Shown here piece after piece: positions 1 through 5,280 of a stretch of 6,866 bases of DNA; positions within the stretch are counted from its first letter, which is position 1; each line of letters opens with the position of its first letter. Position numbers and translations under genes: made by a program. Origin of the DNA: Lachnospiraceae bacterium. Its GTDB lineage: Bacteria > Bacillota > Clostridia > Lachnospirales > Lachnospiraceae. The stretch is taken from contig CAAGRM010000013.1 of the NCBI GenBank assembly GCA_900772675.1, forward strand, positions 1 through 6,866, written 5' to 3'. The notes beneath the pieces are model-generated. The model saw only the letters and a list, made by a program, of their open reading frames with translations, did not search any database and was not told the origin of the DNA.

Positions 1-39
1 GGCCCGTACCCGCCACAGTGTGATCCTTCCCGGAGGGCT

Positions 40-87
40 CTTTTCTCACATGAAACTTCAACGAAGATTCCTGTAACGTGAGAAAAG
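40..87. other. Long-loop inverted repeat upstream of the rex terminator
   Basis: The arm CTTTTCTCAC (40-49) is perfectly complementary to GTGAGAAAAG (78-87), giving a 10-bp stem with a 28-nt loop. The loop contains a second small hairpin, CTTC/GAAG (56-59 and 63-66). The right arm shares bases 83-87 with the terminator stem that follows, so the two structures cannot form in the same molecule. No gene is recognisable to the left. The three plus-strand frames close at about 21, 74 and 79, so 1-82 may be the tail of a gene or RNA that lies outside the window. The function of this repeat is unknown. Confidence 0.45.
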
Positions 88-110
88 TCTCCGGTTCCCC
101 GAAGACTTTT
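83..110. terminator. Intrinsic terminator, probably bidirectional, after rex
   Basis: AAAAGTCT (83-90) pairs with AGACTTTT (103-110), and CGG (92-94) pairs with CCG (99-101) around a four-base loop. Read on the minus strand (the rex transcript), the remaining position 91/102 becomes a G-U wobble and the loop becomes GGAA, a GNRA tetraloop. The stem is then continuous, with an A-rich tract before it and TTTTCT after it. Read on the plus strand, the same position is a C/A mismatch, but a longer T-run follows (107-119). It starts 12 bases beyond the rex stop codon. It probably ends rex and may also end a rightward transcript entering from outside the window. Confidence 0.75.
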
Positions 111-121
111 TTGTTTTTCTC

Positions 122-778
122 TTAACTGTTTTTTGGATGCTCCGCCTCGTATCTGGTCAGATTGTAAGAGAGACGCATCAGACTTTCTGAAAGATGGACA
201 TTCTCAACGATGACATCCTTGGGAAGTTTTAAATTCAGATCGGTGTGTGCAAAATTCCAAATTGCTTTCACGCCGTTTTCCACAAGCACCTCTGCCATCT
301 CCACTGCCTTGGCTTTCGGCAGAGTCAGGGCGGCAATTTCCACATTATGTTCCTTGATAAATTCCGGAAGCTCGTCCGCCATGCGAATTTCAATTCCACG
401 TACAGAGATTCCCTTCAATACCGGGTTGACATCAAAAATACCGACCGTTTTGAATCCGCTTCTTTCAAAGGCCGCGTAATTTGCAAGCGCCTGTCCCAGA
501 TTTCCGGCTCCGACGATAATCATATTGTGCACTCTGTCTAAGCCCAAAATTTTACCGATCTCACTGTACAGATAACGTACGTTATAGCCATAACCCTGCT
601 GCCCGAAACCACCGAAATTGTTTAAATCCTGGCGAATCTGGGAAGCTGTCACTTTCATCCGCTCGCTCAGCTCACCGGAAGAGATCCGTTCTACTCCGTC
701 CTCCAGCAATTCGCCCAGGTAACGATAATATCTAGGAAGCCTTTTGATAACTGCCCGCGAGATTCCTTTTTCTTCCAA
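122..778 (-). CDS. rex: Redox-sensing transcriptional repressor Rex
   Basis: This is a cytoplasmic homodimeric DNA-binding protein. In the Rex family it binds operators when NAD+ is abundant and leaves them when NADH rises, which derepresses fermentation and NADH-reoxidising genes. The 218-residue length is typical. Residues 1-75 are the winged helix, with SRAVIKRLPRYYRYL near the start and the recognition segment TASQIRQDLNNFGGFG at 44-59. A Rossmann domain follows, with GAGNLG at 90-95 and an acidic D116 after the second strand, as expected for NAD(H) rather than NADP. A C-terminal helix (about 195-212) fits the domain-swapped dimer. I chose the TTG start at 778 because AAGGAGG lies 8 bases upstream (793-787). 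The longer frame from ATG 844 would begin in the -35 box, upstream of transcription. The gene diverges from the ABC-F gene. Identity is near certain; its targets are not shown here. Confidence 0.96.
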   Translation of the reverse strand: MEEKGISRAVIKRLPRYYRYLGELLEDGVERISSGELSERMKVTASQIRQDLNNFGGFGQQGYGYNVRYLYSEIGKILGLDRVHNMIIVGAGNLGQALANYAAFERSGFKTVGIFDVNPVLKGISVRGIEIRMADELPEFIKEHNVEIAALTLPKAKAVEMAEVLVENGVKAIWNFAHTDLNLKLPKDVIVENVHLSESLMRLSYNLTRYEAEHPKNS

Positions 779-786
779 GATAAGTT

Positions 787-793
787 CCTCCTT
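787..793 (-). promoter_or_regulatory. Ribosome binding site that fixes the TTG start of rex
   Basis: On the minus strand this reads AAGGAGG, a perfect Shine-Dalgarno match, followed by 8 bases and then TTG at 778-776. The protein from this TTG starts exactly where Rex proteins usually start (EEKGISRAVIKRLP). No ATG lies near the site in this frame. Confidence 0.85.
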
Positions 794-815
794 ATTTATA
801 CCTGCATATGTATTT

Positions 816-844
816 ATTATATATGGTTGATAGAAAATTGTCAA
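816..844 (-). promoter_or_regulatory. Consensus sigma-A promoter of rex
   Basis: On the minus strand, TTGACA (844-839) and TATAAT (821-816) are separated by exactly 17 bases. Both boxes match consensus perfectly. The predicted transcript start is near 809, which leaves a leader of about 30 bases that includes the AAGGAGG site. Such a strong promoter for a repressor gene suggests that something limits it. Autoregulation by Rex is a reasonable guess, but no good match to the clostridial Rex operator TTGTTAA-N4-TTAACAA is present. The nearest half-site is TTGTCAA (838-844). Confidence 0.85.
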
Positions 845-851
845 AGATTTC

Positions 852-880
852 TTGAAATTTTGTGTTTTACTCTCTATAAT
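852..880 (+). promoter_or_regulatory. Sigma-A promoter of the ABC-F gene
   Basis: TTGAAA (852-857) and TATAAT (875-880) are 17 bases apart. The predicted transcript start is near 887, giving a leader of about 45 bases. The -35 box lies only 7 bases from the divergent rex -35 box, so the two RNA polymerase footprints must overlap. This promoter also rules out the upstream ATG at 827 as the start of the ABC-F protein. Confidence 0.82.
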
Positions 881-887
881 AAAGGTG

Positions 888-905
888 GTATTTTACGCAA
901 AATAC
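888..905 (+). repeat. Perfect inverted repeat at the ABC-F transcript start
   Basis: GTATTTT (888-894) and AAAATAC (899-905) are perfect complements around the four bases ACGC. The repeat begins at the predicted transcript start. It could be an operator at +1 for an unknown repressor, or a hairpin at the very 5' end of the mRNA that stabilises it. It is not a terminator, because no T-run follows. Confidence 0.55.
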
Positions 906-931
906 AGAAATCTTTTATCTGGAGGAACCAC

Positions 932-2854
932 ATGATTCTTGCATGTCAGAATATCTCGAAAGCATTCGGGACAACGGAAATCATTAAAAATGCATCGTTT
1001 CACATAGAAGAACGGGAAAAAGCAGCGCTGGTCGGTATCAACGGAGCCGGAAAATCGACACTGCTGAAAATGATCATCGGCGAAATGAAAGCCGATGACG
1101 GAGAGGTTATCCTTTCCAAAGGAAAAACCATTGGTTATCTTGCTCAGCATCAGGATCTGACCGGACATCTCACCATCTATCAGGAAGTTCTGACCGCAAA
1201 GCAGAGCCTGATCGATATGGAAAAGCGTTTGCGTCAGATGGAAGGCGAAATGAAAGCAAAATCCGGCGCAGAGCTTGACGAGCTTCTTGCCACCTATACC
1301 CGGCTCTCTCACACGTTTGAACTTGAAAATGGATACGCGTACCGCAGCGAGGTCGTCGGCGTCCTGAAGGGTCTTGGCTTTGCAGAAAGCGATTTTGAAA
1401 AGCAGGTCGATTCTCTTTCCGGCGGTCAGAAAACCCGTGTGGCACTTGGAAAGCTGCTGCTTACCAAACCGGATATTATCCTGCTCGATGAGCCAACCAA
1501 CCATCTCGACATGGACTCCATTTCCTGGCTCGAAACCTACCTTTTAAATTACAGCGGAGCCGTTCTTATTGTCTCACATGACCGGTATTTCCTTGACCGT
1601 GTCGTTACAAAGGTCGTTGAAGTAGACAATAAAAAAGTGACCACCTTTGAGGGAAATTACACTGCATACAGTCAGAAAAAAGCAATGCTCCGCGAGGCCG
1701 CTTACCATGCCTGGGTCAACCAGCAGCAGGAAATCCATCATCAGGAGGAGGTCATCGCAAAGCTGAAATCCTTCAACCGGGAAAAATCCATCAAGCGCGC
1801 CGAGAGCCGTGAAAAGATGCTGGACAAAATGGATGTTCTCGAAAAACCGACGGAAGTACGCTCCGATATGCGGATCCGTCTGGAGCCGCGCATCACCAGC
1901 GGAACCGATGTGCTGACCGTCGAGCATCTCTCCAAAGCCTTCCCGGGACAGACGCTTTTCCAGGATCTGAATTTCGAAATCAAGCGCGGCGAGCGTGTGG
2001 CCATCATCGGAAACAATGGAACCGGAAAAACAACCATCTTAAAAATTTTAAACGAAGTGATCCGTCCGGATTCCGGCTCTTTTACACTTGGAAGCCGTGT
2101 ACAGATCGGTTACTACGATCAGGAGCATCAGGTGCTCCACATGGAAAAGACCATTTTCCAGGAAATTTCCGACGCGTATCCGTATCTGACAAACACCGAA
2201 ATCCGAAATGTGCTGGCCGCCTTCCTGTTTACAAACGACGATGTTTTCCAGCCGATCCACACGCTGAGCGGCGGTGAGCGCGGACGAATTTCCCTTGCCA
2301 AGCTGATGCTCTCCAATGCCAACTTCCTGATCCTCGACGAGCCGACCAACCACCTTGATATCGTCTCTAAAGAGATTCTGGAAAATGCACTGAAGGACTA
2401 CACCGGAACGGTGCTGTATGTCTCCCACGATCGTTATTTTATTAACCAGACCGCAACCCGGATTCTGGAGCTGACGGGACAGACACTCGTCAACTATATC
2501 GGAAATTACGATTACTATCTGGAGAAAAAAGAAGAGCTGACCCGCATCTATGCTCCTGCTGCCGATGCCGCTCCGGAAGAAACAGCGGCTCCTTCCGAAG
2601 CCTCCTCCACAAAACTGGACTGGAAAGCGCAGAAAGAAGAACAGGCACGTCTCCGCAAGAAAGAGAACGAGCTGAAAAAGACGGAGAAACGAATTGAAGA
2701 GCTTGAGACACGCGATTCGGAAATTGATGAGGAAATGTCGAAACCGGAAGTCGCAACGAATGTGGCAGAGTGTGTGAAATTAAGCAAAGAGAAAGCAGAG
2801 ATTGCCGCGGAACTCGAAGAGCTGTATGAAAACTGGGAAGAGCTTGCCGAGTAG
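932..2854 (+). CDS. ydiF: ABC-F family ATPase, YdiF type
   Basis: This is a soluble twin-ATPase of the ABC-F family, whose members bind the ribosomal E site and act on translation rather than transport. The 640-residue protein has two nucleotide-binding domains. The first has Walker A GINGAGKST (35-43), signature LSGGQ (162-166), Walker B ending in D186-E187 and switch H216. The second has Walker A GNNGTGKTT (360-368), LSGGE (445-449), D469-E470 and H499. The linker at about 236-325 is charged and helical, as in the P-site tRNA interaction motif. There are no membrane segments. An Ala/Pro-rich stretch (541-559) leads to a charged C-terminal coiled coil (about 564-640), as in YdiF and Uup. ATG 932 has GGAGG at 921-925 and lies downstream of the promoter. 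The Bacillus subtilis ydiF gene also lies near rex. An antibiotic-resistance role is possible for the family, but nothing here indicates one. The exact symbol is less certain than the family. Confidence 0.93.
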   Translation: MILACQNISKAFGTTEIIKNASFHIEEREKAALVGINGAGKSTLLKMIIGEMKADDGEVILSKGKTIGYLAQHQDLTGHLTIYQEVLTAKQSLIDMEKRLRQMEGEMKAKSGAELDELLATYTRLSHTFELENGYAYRSEVVGVLKGLGFAESDFEKQVDSLSGGQKTRVALGKLLLTKPDIILLDEPTNHLDMDSISWLETYLLNYSGAVLIVSHDRYFLDRVVTKVVEVDNKKVTTFEGNYTAYSQKKAMLREAAYHAWVNQQQEIHHQEEVIAKLKSFNREKSIKRAESREKMLDKMDVLEKPTEVRSDMRIRLEPRITSGTDVLTVEHLSKAFPGQTLFQDLNFEIKRGERVAIIGNNGTGKTTILKILNEVIRPDSGSFTLGSRVQIGYYDQEHQVLHMEKTIFQEISDAYPYLTNTEIRNVLAAFLFTNDDVFQPIHTLSGGERGRISLAKLMLSNANFLILDEPTNHLDIVSKEILENALKDYTGTVLYVSHDRYFINQTATRILELTGQTLVNYIGNYDYYLEKKEELTRIYAPAADAAPEETAAPSEASSTKLDWKAQKEEQARLRKKENELKKTEKRIEELETRDSEIDEEMSKPEVATNVAECVKLSKEKAEIAAELEELYENWEELAE

Positions 2855-2883
2855 GCCTGGTTTTCCCCGGAAAAATTCAAAAC

Positions 2884-2943
2884 AGAAAAAGCCGGTCCGG
2901 TACATCCCTTTTTGTGGGAATGCCGAATCGGCTTTCTTTTTCT
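2884..2943. terminator. Bidirectional terminator between the convergent ABC-F and icd genes
   Basis: AAAGCCG (2888-2894) pairs with CGGCTTT (2929-2935). Inside it, CGG, CAT and CCC (2898-2908) pair with GGG, ATG and CCG (2916-2925), with small bulges. On the plus strand a T-rich tract (2933-2941) ends the ABC-F transcript. On the minus strand the A-run at 2886-2890 becomes a U-run and ends icd. The two stop codons are 100 bases apart and no other terminator lies between them. Confidence 0.8.
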
Positions 2944-2954
2944 GCTTCGTTTGA

Positions 2955-4157
2955 TTATTTCTCCAGCTCCTCGCGGATGGCCAGGATGAAATCACGGCTG
3001 TTTAATACGGTCGGATTTTCCATGGTGGTGATCAGCGCAAGGTCTTTTGTCATCTTTCCGCTCTCGATCGTTGCGATCGTTGCTTTTTCCAGACGGTCTG
3101 CAAATGCGGAAAGTTCTGCATTTCCATCCATTTCTCCGCGTTTTCTGAGTGCGCCGGTCCATGCAAAGATGGTGGCTACAGAGTTGGTGGATGTCTCCTC
3201 ACCTTTTAAATGACGGTAATAGTGGCGCTGTACGGTTCCGTGCGCAGCTTCGTACTCGTAATACCCATGCGGAGATACGAGAACCGAAGTCATCATCGCA
3301 AGGGAACCGAATGCGGAGGACACCATATCACTCATAACATCACCATCGTAGTTTTTGCATGCCCAGATAAAGCCACCCTCTGCTTTCATGATACGGGCAA
3401 CAGCATCGTCGATCAGGGTGTAGAAGTAGGTAATGCCTGCCTCTTCGAATTTCCCTTTATACCCTGCATCGAAAATATCCTGGAAAATATCCTTAAATCG
3501 ATGATCATACTTTTTGGAAATCGTATCCTTGCTTGCAAACCACAGATCCTGTTTCGTGGACAGCGCGTATTCGAAACAGCTTCTCGCAAAGCTTTCTATG
3601 GAATTATCCAGATTGTGCATACCCTGAATGACACCAGCGCCGGTGAAGTTGTGAATCAGTTCTCTTGTCTCGGTGCCATCCTCTGCGGTATAAACCAGCT
3701 CTGCTTTTCCCGGTCCCGGAATCCGGATTTCTGCGTTTTTATATACATCGCCGTATGCATGACGGGCAATCGTAATCGGCTTTTTCCAGTTGCGCACACA
3801 TGGCTCAATACCCTTTACGACAATCGGGGTACGGAAAACAGTTCCGTCGAGCATGGCACGAATGGTTCCGTTCGGGCTCTTCCACATTTCTTTCAGATTG
3901 TACTCTGTCATACGCGCTGCATTCGGCGTAATGGTGGCACATTTGACTGCTACACCGTATTTCTTGGTAGCGTTTGCGGAATCTACGGTTACCTGATCGT
4001 TCGTTTCGTTTCTGTGTTCCAGTCCAAGATCGTAATATTCCGTTTTCAGATCAATAAACGGGAGAAGCAGCTCATCTTTGATCATTTTCCAGAGAATTCT
4101 GGTCATCTCATCTCCATCCATCTCTACCAGAGGAGTGGTCATCTGAATTTTTTCCAT
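2955..4157 (-). CDS. icd: NADP-dependent isocitrate dehydrogenase
   Basis: The enzyme oxidatively decarboxylates isocitrate to 2-oxoglutarate and makes NADPH in the cytoplasm, feeding glutamate synthesis. The 400-residue protein resembles the eukaryotic-type subfamily (human IDH1 and Thermotoga-like) rather than Escherichia coli Icd. Substrate residues are visible: SPNGTIR at 94-100, R109 in GTVFR and R132 in IARHAYGD, with Y139 nearby. A catalytic-type lysine is K210 in ASKDT. Metal-binding aspartates lie in LIDD (248-251) and [10 protein letters not shown] (268-277). A cofactor segment, [13 protein letters not shown], is at 304-316. I chose ATG 4157 because AAGGAGG lies 6 bases upstream (4170-4164). 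The frame extends to 4292, but that lies upstream of the promoter. No citrate synthase or aconitase gene adjoins it. It converges on the ABC-F gene and shares a terminator with it. Confidence 0.97.
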   Translation of the reverse strand: MEKIQMTTPLVEMDGDEMTRILWKMIKDELLLPFIDLKTEYYDLGLEHRNETNDQVTVDSANATKKYGVAVKCATITPNAARMTEYNLKEMWKSPNGTIRAMLDGTVFRTPIVVKGIEPCVRNWKKPITIARHAYGDVYKNAEIRIPGPGKAELVYTAEDGTETRELIHNFTGAGVIQGMHNLDNSIESFARSCFEYALSTKQDLWFASKDTISKKYDHRFKDIFQDIFDAGYKGKFEEAGITYFYTLIDDAVARIMKAEGGFIWACKNYDGDVMSDMVSSAFGSLAMMTSVLVSPHGYYEYEAAHGTVQRHYYRHLKGEETSTNSVATIFAWTGALRKRGEMDGNAELSAFADRLEKATIATIESGKMTKDLALITTMENPTVLNSRDFILAIREELEK

Positions 4158-4185
4158 AGTAGGCCTCCTTTTTCTATTCCCGTTT

Positions 4186-4214
4186 ATTGTATAAAGTATC
4201 AAATGGCTTGTCAA
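4186..4214 (-). promoter_or_regulatory. Near-consensus sigma-A promoter of icd
   Basis: On the minus strand, TTGACA (4214-4209) and TACAAT (4191-4186) are separated by 17 bases. The predicted transcript start is near 4179, which gives a very short leader of about 22 bases carrying the AAGGAGG site. The -35 box sits in the small palindrome CTTG-T-CAAG (4207-4215). icd can therefore be transcribed independently of the upstream peptidase gene. Confidence 0.82.
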
Positions 4215-4219
4215 GTCAA

Positions 4220-4266
4220 AATTCGCCTGATTTTTTGGTATTTTCCTATCAATTCGCTCAATTTTT
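4220..4266. repeat. Imperfect 16-bp direct repeats upstream of the icd promoter
   Basis: AATTCGCCTGATTTTT (4220-4235) and AATTCGCTCAATTTTT (4251-4266) match at 13 of 16 positions. Their starts are 31 bases apart, about three helical turns. Relative to the predicted icd start they lie near -41 to -56 and -72 to -87, where an activator or an AT-rich polymerase contact would sit. The regulator is unknown. Confidence 0.4.
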
Positions 4267-4322
4267 GCAGGATGATCGATATTTTCCTTCATTTTTCTTC
4301 TGTTGCATTGCCACGCATCGTC

Positions 4323-5168
4323 TCACAGGAGTGAAAGAAAACGGTCTGTCTGAAGCATTCCATGCCCCTGACGGTTACGCGGAAGGCCAAGATCTCTTGC
4401 CGATTCGCAGAGCAGCATTTTTGCCTGGACATTGGTAAGATCCGGAACCCGTTCAAGTGCCAAAGCCACGGCTCCGGACACCCGCGGCGCCGCCATCGAG
4501 GTGCCGCTCTTCACCACATATTCCTTCCTGCTTCTTCCAGGCGCGCAGGAAATGAGACGTTTTCCAGGCGCGACAAGATCCGGTTTGCAGACGCAGTCCC
4601 GTGTCGGACCGCATCCGGAGATTCCTCTTCTTGGCTCCAGCAGATCGCCCGCTCCCACGGTGATCACTTTTCTGCTGCTCCCCGGCGCCGTAATACTGCC
4701 CGGAGCGGGTCCCAGATTTCCGGCCGCTGTCACAACAGTGATCCCGTCATCCCAGGCGCGCTCCACCGCCTGCACGAGCAGATCATCCACCGTTTTTTCC
4801 TGCTCTGTTGTTCCCACTGAAATATTTAAAATGCGGATATTAAGTCTTATTCGCTCTTTGCACACCCAGTCAATCGCCGCAAGGATATCCTGCTTTCTGC
4901 CGTTTCCCCTGCGGTCGAGAATTTTTGCTACCACAAATCTGCATTCCGGTGCCGTACCCCGGTACTTCCCGCCGGATGCTCTTCCGCTTCCGCCGAGGAT
5001 TCCGCAGACATGCGTCCCATGCCCATTATCATCGTAAGGCGTCTCCCGCCCGTACACCAGATCCCGGAACGCCGCAATCCGGTTATCAAAATCAATATGC
5101 GGAAAAATCCCTGTATCCAGCACCGCCACGGTAATTCCTTTTCCTGTCAGAATTTTCTGCTCGTTCAT
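4323..5168 (-). CDS. Subtilisin-like serine peptidase, S8 family, no signal peptide
   Basis: The 281-residue protein is little more than a subtilase catalytic core. The triad is visible: D18 in VAVLDTGI, H50 in DNGHGTHVCGI and S224 in SGTSMAAPRVSGA. The oxyanion asparagine is N151 in TAAGN. There is no signal peptide, I9-type propeptide or anchor, and the Asp motif starts 14 residues from the N-terminus. Eight cysteines (55, 76, 103, 186, 192, 194, 208, 254) fit a cytoplasmic location. An AprX-like intracellular protease is the closest idea, but the substrate is unknown. R229 stands where many subtilases have His after the catalytic serine. ATG 5168 has GGAG 7 bases upstream (5179-5176). The longer frame begins at 5249 inside the preceding terminator stem. 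No good promoter was found; TAAAAT (5196-5191) is the best -10 candidate but lacks a -35 box. No terminator follows, so transcripts may run into icd. Confidence 0.9.
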   Translation of the reverse strand: MNEQKILTGKGITVAVLDTGIFPHIDFDNRIAAFRDLVYGRETPYDDNGHGTHVCGILGGSGRASGGKYRGTAPECRFVVAKILDRRGNGRKQDILAAIDWVCKERIRLNIRILNISVGTTEQEKTVDDLLVQAVERAWDDGITVVTAAGNLGPAPGSITAPGSSRKVITVGAGDLLEPRRGISGCGPTRDCVCKPDLVAPGKRLISCAPGRSRKEYVVKSGTSMAAPRVSGAVALALERVPDLTNVQAKMLLCESARDLGLPRNRQGHGMLQTDRFLSLL

Positions 5169-5234
5169 CGCAAAGCTCCGGCGTATTCTTATTTTATGGT
5201 ATGCAAAAAAGGACTTTCCTTTGCAAAGAACAAT

Positions 5235-5271
5235 CAAAAGAAACCCCACAGAGTTTGGGTCTCCATGGGGT
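5235..5271 (-). terminator. Minus-strand terminator of the MATE transporter gene
   Basis: On the minus strand, bases 5271-5261 pair with 5253-5243 around a 7-base loop. The 11-bp stem contains ACCCCA/TGGGGT, then two G-U wobbles, then GAG/CTC. The run TTTCTTTTG follows. On the plus strand the two wobbles become C/A and A/C mismatches, so the hairpin works best on the minus strand. It starts 9 bases after the MATE stop codon. Confidence 0.85.
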
Positions 5272-5280
5272 CTGCAGATT

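Noticed and set aside
1..35. Resemblance to the CCCGCCACTGTGA core of a cobalamin riboswitch
   Set aside because: Only CCCGCCAC followed by AGTGTGA is present, so the core does not match. No downstream B12-box-like element follows, and the window edge cuts off the rest.
838..857. A Rex operator between rex and the ABC-F gene
   Set aside because: TTGTCAA is one mismatch from a half-site, but the second half (TTAACAA after four bases) is absent. The local symmetry comes mostly from the two divergent -35 boxes.
827..931. An N-terminal extension of the ABC-F protein starting at ATG 827
   Set aside because: The codons lie upstream of and across the predicted promoter. The extension does not resemble ABC-F N-termini, and GGAGG precedes the ATG at 932.
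893..1504. A 203-codon minus-strand open frame inside the ABC-F gene
   Set aside because: It is antisense to the first ABC domain. It has no ribosome binding site and no family-like composition (many Phe, Cys and His), which is typical of a shadow frame.
4158..4292. An N-terminal extension of icd to 4292
   Set aside because: The extension spans the promoter and the direct repeats. IDH homology starts at the ATG at 4157, which has a perfect ribosome binding site.
4258..4322. A terminator after the S8 peptidase gene
   Set aside because: Only very short complementary segments occur and no G/C-rich stem precedes a T-run on the minus strand. Read-through towards icd remains possible.
3210..4334. 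A 374-codon open frame on the plus strand, antisense to icd
   Set aside because: It lies almost wholly opposite the unmistakable icd gene. Its translation has no recognisable domain, and its end runs into the peptidase region. It is a codon-structure shadow.
4432..5037. A 201-codon plus-strand open frame opposite the S8 peptidase gene
   Set aside because: The translation is Ser/Pro/Arg-rich low-complexity sequence that mirrors the high-GC codons of the peptidase. The peptidase has a full catalytic triad, so this frame is not real.
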